A stretch of 64,000 nucleotides of DNA from Kastovskya adunca ATA6-11-RM4 (GTDB lineage: Bacteria; Cyanobacteriota; Cyanobacteriia; Cyanobacteriales; Coleofasciculaceae): assembly GCA_019359445.1 (NCBI GenBank), contig JAHHHJ010000004.1, forward strand, positions 1-64,000. The letters are read 5' to 3'. The notes under the pieces are model-generated. The model saw nothing but the letters and a program-made list of their open reading frames with translations, was not told the origin of the DNA and searched no databases. Of this stretch, positions 29,403-38,375 are shown in pieces. Position numbers and translations under genes: made by a program. The stretch's first letter is position 1; the number at the start of each line of letters is the position of its first letter.

Positions 29403-29518
29403 ACGCTTAACTTTCCCTTGAGGTGAAAAATATAGGCAAACTCCCGCTTTTGTTCGGGAAAAATTTGCTTGATAACTCGCTCAACTTCCGCCTTAGTTTT
29501 GCCGTTAGCAATTGGCAT
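29399..29518 (-). CDS. 39-codon small protein directly upstream of ureC (ATGA overlap)
   Basis: The frame starts at ATG 29518 and reads [20 protein letters not shown], then [19 protein letters not shown]. Its stop TGA overlaps the ureC start codon (ATGA), which is the classic sign of translational coupling. The composition (helix with [14 protein letters not shown], then strands REFAYIFHL and KGKLSV) is compact and protein-like. The frame is also open 12 codons further upstream (ADVSIALLKE) without a start codon, so it may be the remainder of a slightly longer protein. No family is known to me. It may be a conserved small protein of the urease operon. Confidence 0.6.
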   Translation of the reverse strand: MPIANGKTKAEVERVIKQIFPEQKREFAYIFHLKGKLSV

Positions 29519-29659
29519 TTCTTTAAGTAGCGCTATCGAGACATCAGCCTTTTACAAAGTTTTTCCATTCCTTGACAATTGCAGAGAATTTGGCTGTTTG
29601 TCTTCACTCACTACTAATAGAGGTCAACTATAGCCAAGGAGAGACTCTTAAGTATCAAA

Positions 29660-30112
29660 TTACGCCTGTCCTGCTGACGACAAGCGAGGACGCCAGCCGT
29701 AGTGCCGATAGTGCCAGTAATCCTTGAGAATGCGATCGTGGTCAAAACACAGCCCCTCAGGAATCTCCCAGCTATTAAAAATCCCCAAACTTTTGGCATC
29801 ATCTGCCGCTTTTGGTTCTCCCTTACCCGTAGCGATAAACACAACACTTAAAGTGTGCTTGCGAGGGTCACGTTTGGGATCAGAATACACCTGAAACTGC
29901 TCTAGTAATTCCACCTGCAAACCAATTTCCTCTTTTGCTTCTCGTTGTGCTGCGGCTTCTACCAACTCGCCATAATCAACAAACCCTCCCGGAAGTGCCC
30001 AACCCAAAGGAGAGTTTTTGCGCTCAATGAGAATGATCGGTCGATGGGGTCGATCAACTAACTCAATGATGATATCGACCGTAGGAATCGGATTTCTATA
30101 AGTCATATTCAA
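29660..30112 (-). CDS. Nudix hydrolase
   Basis: The protein has 150 residues (about 148 from the second [14 protein letters not shown]). The Nudix box [20 protein letters not shown] with EIGL following is complete (GX5EX7REUXEEXGU), so the protein should bind divalent metal and cleave a nucleoside diphosphate derivative. The N-terminal part ([22 protein letters not shown]) and the [14 protein letters not shown] segment resemble the ADP-ribose pyrophosphatase-like or YjhB-like members that occur in cyanobacteria; substrate is uncertain. The gene is separate from ureC and divergent from malQ. No regulatory site was recognised. Confidence 0.88.
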   Translation of the reverse strand: MNMTYRNPIPTVDIIIELVDRPHRPIILIERKNSPLGWALPGGFVDYGELVEAAAQREAKEEIGLQVELLEQFQVYSDPKRDPRKHTLSVVFIATGKGEPKAADDAKSLGIFNSWEIPEGLCFDHDRILKDYWHYRHYGWRPRLSSAGQA

Positions 30113-30217
30113 ACATCTTGCAGTACTAGTCCACCAAATCCTACCTGGGAGCGAGGTTGAAACCCTTCCTTGCCGTGATAGATTCGTGAAGTTTGGAACA
30201 CATCTCCCACGTCATTT

Positions 30218-31729
30218 ATGCCGTTTCCCAGATCGAGTGGCGTTTTGCTACATCCTACTTCTTTGCCCAGCCAATTTGGCATTGGTGACTTGGGCTTAGA
30301 AGCGTTCCGCTTCGTTGACTTTTTGGCAGAGGGTGGTCAAACACTTTGGCAGGTTTTGCCCCTAGGGCCAACGGGGTATGGTCATTCTCCCTACATGTCT
30401 TACTCCGCCATGGCTGGCAATCCGTTGCTAATTAGCCCAGACAAGTTACGGGATCAAGGGTTACTTTCCGATGATGATTTTCAGAATTTACCAGAGTTTC
30501 CTCTGGAGAAGGTAGATTACGATCGCGTAATTCAAACCAAGATGCCCTTGCTCCGAAAAGCTGGCGAAAATTTCAAAGCTCAGGCAACACCGTTGCTACA
30601 AACGGAATTTGCTGGCTTTTGTGATAGCAAAGCGTCTTGGCTTGATGACTATGCCTTATTTATGGCACTCCGGGAGGTTCACGAAGGGCAAAGCTGGCAT
30701 ACCTGGGAGCCGGAACTTGCCCACCGTCAACCCGAGGCTCTTGAGGAGTGGCGTCAACGTCTCGATGCAGAGATTCAGTATCACAAATACTTGCAGTTTC
30801 AGTTTTTCCGCCAGTGGTCGGAGCTGAAGCTTTATGCCAATATGCGCGGCATTCAAATCATTGGCGATATTCCGATTTATGTTGCTCACGATAGTGCGGA
30901 AGTCTGGGCGCATCGGGACATGTTTTGTTTGGATGAAAAAACTGGCGAACCGTCACTGATGGCGGGGGTGCCGCCAGACTATTTCAGCGCCACAGGTCAG
31001 CTATGGGGCAACCCGGTTTATAACTGGGATCATTTACAGGAGACTCACTTCCAGTGGTGGGTGCAGCGCTTCGAGATGCTACTAGACTATGTAGACATTA
31101 TCCGCATCGATCATTTTCGAGGTTTTGAGGCGTACTGGGCAGTTAAGCGGGGGGAATCAACAGCCCTGAATGGGGAGTGGATGAAGGCACCTGGCGAAAC
31201 TTTTTTTGAGGTACTCAAAGGAAAACTCGGTCAGTTGCCGATTGTGGCTGAGGATTTGGGCACGATTACCCCAGAGGTACACGCACTACGCGAACAGTTT
31301 GAGTTTCCTGGTATGAAGATTTTGCAGTTTGCCTTTGGTGAGGGGCCAGATAATCCCTATTTGCCCTTCAGCTACGAGCGCAACTGTATGGTTTACACGG
31401 GAACCCACGATAACGATACGATTGCAGGCTGGTATAGCGAGTTTCCAGAAGAGAAAAAGGAAAGTCTTGTGCGCTACTTAGGTTGTACGAGTCCTGATGG
31501 CATTCACTGGGATTTCATTCGGCTCGCTATGGCTTCTGTAGGCAATCAGGTGATTATTCCTCTCCAGGACATCTTGGGATTAGGCACCGAAGCGCGGATG
31601 AATTTTCCGAGCAAAGCTGAGGGGAACTGGGAATGGCGCTATCAACCGGGTACTTTGACGAAAGAGTTAAGCGATCGCGTACATACCCTAACCTACACCT
31701 ATGGTCGCCTCAGAGGTGCCGCTAGCTAA
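30218..31729 (+). CDS. malQ: 4-alpha-glucanotransferase (amylomaltase)
   Basis: This 503-residue GH77 enzyme transfers alpha-1,4-glucan segments between maltodextrins during glycogen breakdown. Family motifs are in order: RSSGVLLHPTSLPSQFGIGD at the start, YGHSPYMSYSAMAGNP, VPPDYFSATGQLWGNPVYNW near 250, catalytic aspartate in IRIDHFRGFEAYW near 295, acid/base glutamate in IVAEDLGTITP near 340, and the third carboxylate in YTGTHDNDT near 390. Length is normal. The gene is monocistronic and followed by a perfect hairpin. The start at MPFPRSSGVL is as expected. Confidence 0.97.
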   Translation: MPFPRSSGVLLHPTSLPSQFGIGDLGLEAFRFVDFLAEGGQTLWQVLPLGPTGYGHSPYMSYSAMAGNPLLISPDKLRDQGLLSDDDFQNLPEFPLEKVDYDRVIQTKMPLLRKAGENFKAQATPLLQTEFAGFCDSKASWLDDYALFMALREVHEGQSWHTWEPELAHRQPEALEEWRQRLDAEIQYHKYLQFQFFRQWSELKLYANMRGIQIIGDIPIYVAHDSAEVWAHRDMFCLDEKTGEPSLMAGVPPDYFSATGQLWGNPVYNWDHLQETHFQWWVQRFEMLLDYVDIIRIDHFRGFEAYWAVKRGESTALNGEWMKAPGETFFEVLKGKLGQLPIVAEDLGTITPEVHALREQFEFPGMKILQFAFGEGPDNPYLPFSYERNCMVYTGTHDNDTIAGWYSEFPEEKKESLVRYLGCTSPDGIHWDFIRLAMASVGNQVIIPLQDILGLGTEARMNFPSKAEGNWEWRYQPGTLTKELSDRVHTLTYTYGRLRGAAS

Positions 31730-31731
31730 CA

Positions 31732-31760
31732 AAGAGGGTGGGCAAGTTGCCCACCCTCTT
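31732..31760. terminator. Perfect 14-bp hairpin after malQ
   Basis: AAGAGGGTGGGCAA and its exact complement TTGCCCACCCTCTT flank a single base. It lies just after the malQ stop codon. It has no long T run, so it may be a hairpin repeat that also ends transcription. The same core occurs in the interval at about 2.8 kb. Confidence 0.7.
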
Positions 31761-31842
31761 CGCTAATTGCCCTGATCAAAACCTTTTCGCCTTTTATTTA
31801 TCAGTCGTCATTACACAAAGGCAACTCAACTTAAGTTCAGCC

Positions 31843-32640
31843 TTAAGATTCTCGTTGGGCAGCAAAGGTCACTTCCTGCACTTCACCAGGAGCGCCCATT
31901 TGTTTGGCTTGCTCATCATTAAACTCCACCAAAACTCCTCCAGCATTACCCGCTCTGACAATCACTTGTTGATTGCCAGCCCAGGTACGTTGGGTTCCTT
32001 CCGGCAAGACGCCCTCAAATTCTGTCTTGCCATCAGCAACTACCCGCAACCAGGATTGAGATTTGAGAATCACACCGACCTGAACAGGCTTTCCCCCAGC
32101 ACCATTTACATTGGCAGCGTTTAGGTTAACTGTTGCTCCTTGCTGTTGAGGGGCAGTTGGGGCGGAGTTTGCGGCTATAGGAGCAGGGCCTGCGGGGGGT
32201 TGGGGAGTAGAAACAGGAGCAACCTGTATCGCTGATCGGTTCACTAGGTAAGACAGACCGCTAACTGAACCAATCACGAGTAAGACATAAAGCCCATAAA
32301 GATGAATTGGCCGCAGTTGGGCGGAGGGTAAGTGCCGCCAGGTGGGTCTGATCAACTGTAAACCTGGCCCCGTCGTCGGAAAGGCACTAGCAAACTCTGT
32401 GCCATTTAAACCTAAAACGTCGGCGAAACGCTTGATAAAGCCTTGAATGTAAACGGGTTCTGGCAGTTCTTCAAGCTGACCTTGTTCAATAGCGTTTAGT
32501 AAACGTGCCTGAATTCGAGTCCGAGCGGCGACCTCTTCCAAGGAGATACACTGTTCAGTGCGGAACTGGTGCAGGTAAGCCCCCAGTTCTTGTAGCTGCT
32601 CAATTTGTTCTTGCTGAAAATGCAGCTTATTCTCCTTCAT
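31843..32640 (-). CDS. RodZ-like helix-turn-helix membrane protein with DUF4115 domain
   Basis: This 265-residue protein has a Cro/C1-type HTH domain at about 25-85 ([51 protein letters not shown]), a membrane helix at about 158-175 after a stretch rich in His and Leu, a Pro/Ala-rich linker (about 185-220), and a C-terminal DUF4115 beta domain ([21 protein letters not shown]). This is the layout of RodZ, which links MreB to the cell wall machinery. In E. coli the HTH domain binds MreB instead of DNA. Its ATG overlaps the stop of the upstream pseudouridine synthase gene (ATGA), so the two genes are coupled. Confidence 0.85.
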   Translation of the reverse strand: MKENKLHFQQEQIEQLQELGAYLHQFRTEQCISLEEVAARTRIQARLLNAIEQGQLEELPEPVYIQGFIKRFADVLGLNGTEFASAFPTTGPGLQLIRPTWRHLPSAQLRPIHLYGLYVLLVIGSVSGLSYLVNRSAIQVAPVSTPQPPAGPAPIAANSAPTAPQQQGATVNLNAANVNGAGGKPVQVGVILKSQSWLRVVADGKTEFEGVLPEGTQRTWAGNQQVIVRAGNAGGVLVEFNDEQAKQMGAPGEVQEVTFAAQRES

Positions 32641-33425
32641 ACACGCTCCTCCTTACTCTGGACTGGCACTTTTTCTGATACTAAGTTGACTTGGTCTTGG
32701 AGAAAATGAACTTCAAAATCTTGCAGGTGACGATAACGACCAGGAAACAGGGGTTCCCCTGCTGCTTGTAATTGAATCGAACCGATCGCGCTGCGGTGGA
32801 GATGAATCACAGGATACCCTAATAGCTCTGCAATACGACGAATTTGGCGATTTCTTCCTTCTGTCAAGACAATTTCTAAAAGTGTTTTTGAGGCTTGACG
32901 CTCGATCGGGTTCACGCTTGCAGGTAGGGTCTTTTTTCCCGACAAAATCATACCCTGACGCCAAGATTCTAAGATTGAATCAGGAGGATGTCCTTGTACC
33001 CAAACTTGATAAGTTTTGGGGAAGTGGTGGCGAGGGTGGGTAAGGTGAAATGTTAGTGCGCCGTCATTAGTCAGAATTAGTGCCCCTGTAGATTCAGCAT
33101 CCAATCGTCCGACGGGATGGATTCCTTGGTCGTGACGTAGTTGGGGGGGGAGTAAGTCAAGAACGGTAGTGCGCTTTTGAGCATCACGGCAGGTGGAAAC
33201 GACTCCGGCAGGTTTGTGTAATAGCAGGTAAAGCAACTGGGGACGGTTGTCTGCTTTTATAGGCTTACCATCGACTTCTAGGTAGTCTGTTTCTGGATTG
33301 GCTTTTTGCCCCAAATGCACTACGGCACCGTTAACCCGAACGCGCCCTGCTAAGATGATTTTCTCAGCTTCGCGTCTTGAGGCGATTCCCCACTGGGAAA
33401 GAATTTTTTGTACTCTTTCTTCCAT
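32637..33425 (-). CDS. rRNA pseudouridine synthase (RsuA/RluB family)
   Basis: The protein has about 262 residues from [12 protein letters not shown] at 33425; the earlier ATG at 33440 adds five residues. An S4 RNA-binding domain (about 1-65, [20 protein letters not shown]) is followed by the catalytic domain with [17 protein letters not shown], containing the catalytic aspartate. [16 protein letters not shown] near 205 is the second family motif. It isomerises a uridine in 16S or 23S rRNA (RsuA, RluB, RluE and RluF cannot be told apart here). It is coupled to the RodZ-like gene by a four-base overlap. Confidence 0.92.
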   Translation of the reverse strand: MEERVQKILSQWGIASRREAEKIILAGRVRVNGAVVHLGQKANPETDYLEVDGKPIKADNRPQLLYLLLHKPAGVVSTCRDAQKRTTVLDLLPPQLRHDQGIHPVGRLDAESTGALILTNDGALTFHLTHPRHHFPKTYQVWVQGHPPDSILESWRQGMILSGKKTLPASVNPIERQASKTLLEIVLTEGRNRQIRRIAELLGYPVIHLHRSAIGSIQLQAAGEPLFPGRYRHLQDFEVHFLQDQVNLVSEKVPVQSKEERV

Positions 33426-33647
33426 GAACAGACTAATCAATATGTAAACTTTTCCATTGCAAAAGGGCTGATTGATTCACGGCGTATTGCCAATTGGCTG
33501 ACTACGTGACATTGACCTAGATAGACTATGTACAAATATTACAAGAAGTCAGATCCGTATCAATACCCAGTTTTGCAAAAAACAATAAAAAACTGGATAA
33601 TTAGCCCCCTGGCTCCTTTTTAGGTGTAGTTACGTCGCAAGAGAAGA

Positions 33648-34397
33648 ATGTCGTCAGTTATGAATATGGAAGCTGTGGAGCCAGTGAAGCCGCATCGGAG
33701 CCGAATTATTAGCCGGGTGTTGTCACCCGCATTGCGGTTATGGCTGCGATCGCAAGTCGAACAAGTAGAAGCACTAGAGTTTACCGTTGAAGGAGGCGAT
33801 CGCCAAATTCTCAGTGGTCATATTCCTAAAGTCTTCGTTGCCGCCCGCTACGCCGTTTATCGTGGCTTGCACCTGAGCCAAATTCAACTTACTGGTAGCG
33901 AAATTCATATTAACCTAGGTCAAGTCATCAAGGGCAAACCGTTGCGCCTCTTAGAACCCATCCCCGTTGTCGCTCAGTTACGACTAGAAGCCGCCGACTT
34001 GATGGCATCTCTGGACGCCCCTCTGCTCTCCAATGCCCTGACCGATTTGTTGGGAATTCTCTTGACCTCTGGCGGCAGTTCCAGCTCGGCTGAGTCCTTG
34101 AAAGACAGGCAAATTAGCTGGGACAAGGTTGTCTTTGACGACGGGCAATTAACCTTAAGTGGCACAATTACTGATGCAAATCATCAGATAACTCCTGTAG
34201 AAATTTGTGCCGGACTTCAGCTCGCCAGTAACCATACCCTACAACTGTATCCTCTCAAGATTAGCGCAGCTCCTGAACTATCGGTAGGCAGTTGGGAAAG
34301 CTATGAGATTGACTTAGGTTCAGACGTTGATGTTCAGGAACTAACCCTCACCCCCGGTCAGTTAGTTTGCCAAGGACGCCTGATGGTCAGACCTTGA
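33648..34397 (+). CDS. DUF2993 (LmeA family) lipid-binding-type protein
   Basis: This 249-residue protein has no signal peptide but a beta-rich body: VEALEFTVEGGDRQILSGHIPKVFVAARYAVYRGLHLSQIQLTG is the typical DUF2993 start, followed by HINLGQVIKGKPLRLLEPIPV. LmeA of actinobacteria binds phospholipid, and the cyanobacterial members are thought to be membrane-associated, but this is inference. The gene lies between the RluB/RodZ unit and cdsA, which is on the other strand. The family call is fairly secure; the function is not. Confidence 0.85.
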   Translation: MSSVMNMEAVEPVKPHRSRIISRVLSPALRLWLRSQVEQVEALEFTVEGGDRQILSGHIPKVFVAARYAVYRGLHLSQIQLTGSEIHINLGQVIKGKPLRLLEPIPVVAQLRLEAADLMASLDAPLLSNALTDLLGILLTSGGSSSSAESLKDRQISWDKVVFDDGQLTLSGTITDANHQITPVEICAGLQLASNHTLQLYPLKISAAPELSVGSWESYEIDLGSDVDVQELTLTPGQLVCQGRLMVRP

Positions 34398-34400
34398 GCA

Positions 34401-34627
34401 GAGTGCTGAGTCCTGAGTGCTGAGTCCTGAGTCCTGAGTAGGGGAAAAAGTATGAAGGATGAAGGATGAAGGGTGAAGGATGAAGTATGAAGGGTGAAGT
34501 ATGAAGTATGAAATAGGCGATTGGAGTGATGGCTAATCGTCGTCAATTTTTCTCTACCCCGCTCCCCTGCGCCCCTGCGCCCCTGCTTCCCCTGCGCCCC
34601 CGCTCCCCTACTCCCCTGCTCCCTCAA
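34401..34627. repeat. Intergenic tandem heptamer and octamer repeats
   Basis: Three low-complexity blocks lie between the DUF2993 gene and cdsA: units of GTCCTGA or GTGCTGA (34401-34439), units of TGAAGGG, TGAAGGA or TGAAGTA (34451-34512), and a C-rich block built on CCCCTGCG/CCCCTGCTC (34557-34624). The same words recur at 45.7-45.9 kb and 54.2-54.3 kb, in both orientations. They are cyanobacterial short tandemly repeated repetitive (STRR-like) sequences. Confidence 0.85.
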
Positions 34628-34631
34628 GCCC

Positions 34632-35534
34632 TTACAGAGTGGAAGGTAGCAACGGTAACAGGAGGGTGATGAAATAGTAGACCAGGGGAGCGGTGAAAAC
34701 GTAGCTGTCGGTACGGTCTAGTATGCCGCCGTGACCGGGGATTAATTGTCCGGAATCCTTGACACCCGCATCTCGCTTCATCATCGACTCGGTCAAGTCT
34801 CCCAAGAGGCTGGCGATCCCTACTAGTAAGCCGAGAGCGAGTCCACTGAGTTGCCAACTGGGCCAGTGGAGGTACCAAGCACCAGCCGAGGCGATCGCCA
34901 TACTACCTGTGAAGCCGAAGACAGCACCTTCGACGGTTTTTTTCGGGCTGATATCAGAAAGGCGGGTGCGACCCCACAACCGACCGAAAATGTAAGCTCC
35001 AATATCTGCTGCCCAGATGCAAGCAAAGGCTAAAAGCGTCACGGTCAGTCCTTGGGGAAAGTGGCCAAAATCGAGCCAGGAATTGGGCCAGTAGCCATTT
35101 AAGGGTAAATTGGAGGCGATCGCATCAGAAGGTAAGGAGGAGACTTGTGCTAAGTCTATTTGTCGCAGCCGCAGCCAATAGCTGGGCAAATAACCACCGT
35201 AAAACAATCCTAAAATCGAGGTAGAAATATCGGCGATCGTTGCCAATTTGGGCTGGAATAGCAGGTAAAAACAGATAAATGCTCCAGCTAAGGGAAACAA
35301 GGCATCTGTCAGAGTCGGTGAAAAGGTGGTGCTTACCAGCAGCAGTAGCGAAACAATCAGAGTAGTTTTGGCAGCCGGGGCAATTCCTTTGGCTTTGACC
35401 AGTTCAAAATATTCCAGTTCACCGAGATAGACGATTATGGCAAAGCCAAGGGTGAAGTACCATCCCCCAAGGATAATCATCCCCAAGGCGATCGCGATCG
35501 CTACAATTGCACTAAAAATCCGAGACCAAGGCAT
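34632..35534 (-). CDS. cdsA: Phosphatidate cytidylyltransferase
   Basis: This 300-residue integral membrane enzyme makes CDP-diacylglycerol from phosphatidate and CTP, the branch point to phosphatidylglycerol. The C-terminal CDS signature is clear: SLLGDLTESMMKRDAGVKDS followed by GQLIPGHGGILDRTDS. About eight hydrophobic helices precede it, and FGRLWGRTRLSDISPKKTVEG (about residues 190-210) is the conserved cytoplasmic loop. Length fits the family. The gene has its own promoter region upstream with TTTTGAG-type repeats. The start at MPWSRIFSAIVAIA is plausible. Confidence 0.95.
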   Translation of the reverse strand: MPWSRIFSAIVAIAIALGMIILGGWYFTLGFAIIVYLGELEYFELVKAKGIAPAAKTTLIVSLLLLVSTTFSPTLTDALFPLAGAFICFYLLFQPKLATIADISTSILGLFYGGYLPSYWLRLRQIDLAQVSSLPSDAIASNLPLNGYWPNSWLDFGHFPQGLTVTLLAFACIWAADIGAYIFGRLWGRTRLSDISPKKTVEGAVFGFTGSMAIASAGAWYLHWPSWQLSGLALGLLVGIASLLGDLTESMMKRDAGVKDSGQLIPGHGGILDRTDSYVFTAPLVYYFITLLLPLLPSTL

Positions 35535-35547
35535 AGTAGGTTTTAAG

Positions 35548-35582
35548 TTTTGAGTTTTGAGTTTTGGGTTTTGGGTTTTGAA
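35548..35582. repeat. TTTTGAG / TTTTGGG heptamer repeat
   Basis: Five near-tandem units of TTTTGAG changing to TTTTGGG lie upstream of cdsA. They belong to the same class of intergenic heptamer repeats as those at 34.4, 45.8 and 54.2 kb, but use different words. Confidence 0.75.
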
Positions 35583-35678
35583 GATTCAGGGCAGGTTTAC
35601 TAAATAGATTTTGCTTTTTTCTCTCTACCCCCTACTGCCTACTCCCCACTCCTACTTCCGTCCCCCTGAGGCGGCGCT

Positions 35679-36281
35679 TCAATCTAGCTTCTCACCACTG
35701 AGTACAAAAATGGGATTAACCGCTGCAAAGGTTTGATGAATGCCTCGTTTCTCCAAGCGATTGACGGCTGACTGCACTACTTCAATATTACGAGCTTGTA
35801 ACTCTGCAAATCCTTCAGATAAGGCATAAAGATTTTCTAAATTAGCAGCAGTCGCGACTACTCGACCCGATGGTTGTAGGTATTGCCAGACTTCCTTGAG
35901 GAGTCCCTTGATAGGGCGTCCTCCCTCAATGCAGATGCGTTGCGGCATTACGGTTAATTCCCGAAGACATTCTGGAGCGCTCCCTTCAATGACCTGGACA
36001 TTGCGAACGCCGAAGCGATCGCAGTTGCGGCGAATTAAATTGGCGACATCTTCATCCCGTTCGACAGCGATTACTTGCCCCTGAGGACACAGTAACCCAG
36101 TTTCTACGGGAATTGTTCCAGTTCCCGCCCCGACATCCCACAAAACTGAGTCGGCTTGCAACCGCAACGCCGAAATGATCAGCAACCGCACTTCTCGCTT
36201 GCTCAGAGGAATCCCCGGTAAGCGCTCAAATAGCTCATCAGGAATACCGGGGGTCACGTATGGCCAGAAAGAGGAATGCAT
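35679..36281 (-). CDS. cbiT: Precorrin-6Y C5,15-methyltransferase subunit CbiT
   Basis: This 200-residue SAM-dependent methyltransferase (CbiT/CobL-C) decarboxylates the C12 acetate side chain and methylates C15 in the corrin pathway. The GIPDELFERLPGIPLSKREVR start and the SAM motif WDVGAGTGTIPVETG near residue 49 are the family signature. ERDEDVANLIRRNCDRFGV gives the acidic ribose-binding loop. Length is normal for the stand-alone subunit. Another pathway gene, the cbiG-cobJ fusion, lies at 774 in this window. The gene appears monocistronic, with a short spacer to cdsA. Confidence 0.93.
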   Translation of the reverse strand: MHSSFWPYVTPGIPDELFERLPGIPLSKREVRLLIISALRLQADSVLWDVGAGTGTIPVETGLLCPQGQVIAVERDEDVANLIRRNCDRFGVRNVQVIEGSAPECLRELTVMPQRICIEGGRPIKGLLKEVWQYLQPSGRVVATAANLENLYALSEGFAELQARNIEVVQSAVNRLEKRGIHQTFAAVNPIFVLSGEKLD

Positions 36282-36929
36282 AAAAAGTGCAAAAGAATTG
36301 AGCTGATACCCTTACCGTTTTACAACGCGTGATGCTAAAGATCGCCCTGCAATGGGAACGAGAACGAAGGCTTAGGAGCGTACACCTGCCAATTGTCTGC
36401 TTCCCCCTAGGTGGCACATCAGCGTAGACACCTCAGGACTTACGCCAGTTATTAAGCCAGATCCAATCAGTAGGAGCGATCGCCACGGATACCTATCTCC
36501 AAAAGCCTAGGGAAATTTTTTTAATCTCTCTCTGGGTAGAATAGCCGCTTTAGTTTTTGCTTTATTCTGAGCCTAATCAAAATTATTGGGATAAATTTAA
36601 CGAAAAATTTATTCTTTATAGACAAACTTATCCCTTTCTCATCCTGAGAAGAACTCAGAAAATTACCAAGCACAAACAGACACTGCCACAACAGTAAACA
36701 CGGAAAGTCTCCTTGATTGCTCCAGAGCTAGTTAACATTAGCCGTCGCCGGATGTTAACTAGCTTTTTTAGGGAACAACCCTTGATAACTTAATCCTCAT
36801 CGCCTACTTCTTAGCAATGAGTTCTCTGGGACAAATTTTCGTCAAAATTCCTCCTACATAAAACTGTCTGCATTCATTAGGCAATCGGTTCCGGCTCAGT
36901 GACTTAGACCCTATTTTTTATCACGCGCC
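36282..36929. other. Gene-free interval with an orphan terminator
   Basis: No open frame of protein character was seen. The interval contains a small hairpin (36644-36658) and a strong terminator (36726-36769) on the plus strand without a plus-strand gene upstream. This suggests a short non-coding RNA. A CCTCAGGACTTACGCC motif at about 36430 recurs in other gaps. The 3' end should hold the promoter of the DUF2079 gene. Confidence 0.4.
36620..36769 (+). ncRNA. Candidate small non-coding RNA ending in a terminator
   Basis: A 13-bp perfect stem (AGCTAGTTAACAT with ATGTTAACTAGCT) with a 13-base loop and a run of T (36726-36769) follows a hairpin CTGAG-AAGAA-CTCAG (36644-36658). Nothing upstream on this strand encodes protein. 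The 5' end is uncertain; a TTTATA-like element lies at about 36615. No known cyanobacterial RNA (Yfr1, 6S, tmRNA) matches by eye. This is a candidate only. Confidence 0.35.
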
Positions 36930-38375
36930 ATGCAAAACTCTTCTCCTGTAAATGCCAGACTTGTAGATCAATCTCTCAGCAGAACTCAATCGCAATCGCA
37001 ATTCCCAATTCTTACGGGGATGATTGTCGTCAGTGCCTTGATTTTATTTGCTGCAAGTAGCCTCCGACATGCACTGATTCAGTCCAATGCTTGGGATTTA
37101 GGAATTTTTGATCAAGCCGTTTATCTAATTAGTCAGGGGCAAACCCCCTTCTCCTCTTTTCTGGGTTTTCATATCATTGGCGATCATGCGGCGTGGCTTT
37201 TCTATCCCTTAGCGTTGCTGTATAAGATTTCTCCAAACGTCCATTGGTTACTAGGGGTACAAGCGATCGCCTTAGCTGGGGGGGCAATTCCCACCTGGTA
37301 TCTGGCAAGGTTAGGAGGACTCGAACCAGAGCAATCGGTGGCAGTAGTTGCCACCTATTTGCTATTTCCAGTTGTTTTTAATACAAATTTGTTTGACTTC
37401 CACCCGGAAGTATTTGCCCTTCCTGCCCTTCTGACGGCAATTTTGGCAGCACGCTTGGGTAGGGTGATTTGGTTTGTTTTGGCGATTATTGTGATCTTGG
37501 GATGCAAGTCGATCATGGCGCTAACCGTAGCGTCTCTCGGCTTTTGGCTCTTGGTATTTGATCAACGCCGCTTGTGTGGAGCGATCGCCTTAGTGGCGGG
37601 TATTGCCTGGTTTCTCTTGGCAACAGAAGCCATTATTCCGTCCTTTGGCGGGGGTCAAGAAGTCTCACTAGCGCGTTATGCCTATCTAGGCGGCTCGGCT
37701 TTAGAAATTGCCAAAAATGTATTTCTTAAGCCGGGAGCAGTCATCTCTGTTGTCTTTTCCTGGCTGAATCTGAAGTACTTGGTTCTACTATTTTTGCCCG
37801 TAATTTGGGGGCTATCTCCAGCTCATCTGACGCCGCTAGTCGGAGCATTTCCAGCCTTAGCGCTAAATCTCTTAGCGGACTACGAACCCCAAAAAAGCTT
37901 GGTTTACCAATACTCCCTTCCCATTTTGCCCTTTATCTTAGTTGCCATCATCTCCACCCTGGCAGCGGGTAAGGGATTTTTACGCAGTAAACGGGCGATC
38001 GTTCTCTGGTCGCTATTTTTCTTCTTTGCTCTAGCGCGGTGGAGCTATTTTTTCACCAAGTATATGCCAACGCTCGATACTTGGCAGGCAAGCCGAGAAG
38101 CGATCGCTTTAGTCCAAACCCAAGGCGGTGTTTTGACAAGCGAGCAACTGGCTCCCCAAGTATCTCAAAGACCCTTGGTGAAGCTAGCTCTTCCTTATCA
38201 AGAACTCCCTGAGTTTGAGAGCTTCCAGTATGTTTTGTTAAATACTCGTCATCCGGGTGTGAATATCGACCCCAGTTTTGCCAAGGGTGTAGCCGAAAAA
38301 GTTAAGCGCAGAGGAGAATTTCAACTGCGCTACCAACGCGATGATGTATTTTTGTTTGAGAAAATTATCAACTAG
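36930..38375 (+). CDS. DUF2079 multi-pass membrane protein
   Basis: This 481-residue protein has about ten hydrophobic helices. LRHALIQSNAWDLGIFDQAVYL near residue 48 is the hallmark of DUF2079, and NVHWLLGVQAIALAGGAIPTWYLA follows. The fold resembles the GT-C glycosyltransferases, with a periplasmic loop holding acidic residues (DLGIFD), so a lipid-linked sugar or other transferase activity is plausible but not shown. The C-terminal soluble part (FMPTLDTWQASREAIALVQ onwards) is typical. The gene stands alone. Confidence 0.88.
   Translation: MQNSSPVNARLVDQSLSRTQSQSQFPILTGMIVVSALILFAASSLRHALIQSNAWDLGIFDQAVYLISQGQTPFSSFLGFHIIGDHAAWLFYPLALLYKISPNVHWLLGVQAIALAGGAIPTWYLARLGGLEPEQSVAVVATYLLFPVVFNTNLFDFHPEVFALPALLTAILAARLGRVIWFVLAIIVILGCKSIMALTVASLGFWLLVFDQRRLCGAIALVAGIAWFLLATEAIIPSFGGGQEVSLARYAYLGGSALEIAKNVFLKPGAVISVVFSWLNLKYLVLLFLPVIWGLSPAHLTPLVGAFPALALNLLADYEPQKSLVYQYSLPILPFILVAIISTLAAGKGFLRSKRAIVLWSLFFFFALARWSYFFTKYMPTLDTWQASREAIALVQTQGGVLTSEQLAPQVSQRPLVKLALPYQELPEFESFQYVLLNTRHPGVNIDPSFAKGVAEKVKRRGEFQLRYQRDDVFLFEKIIN

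Noticed and set aside
34358-34627. An 89-codon minus-strand frame across repeats
   Set aside because: Its protein is made of heptad-derived words (TLHTSSFTLHPSSF) from tandem repeats, so it is not a gene. A similar frame lies at 54194-54400.
774-36281. Cobalamin riboswitch upstream of cobJ or cbiT
   Set aside because: No B12-box-like sequence was seen in the 300 bases upstream of either gene.
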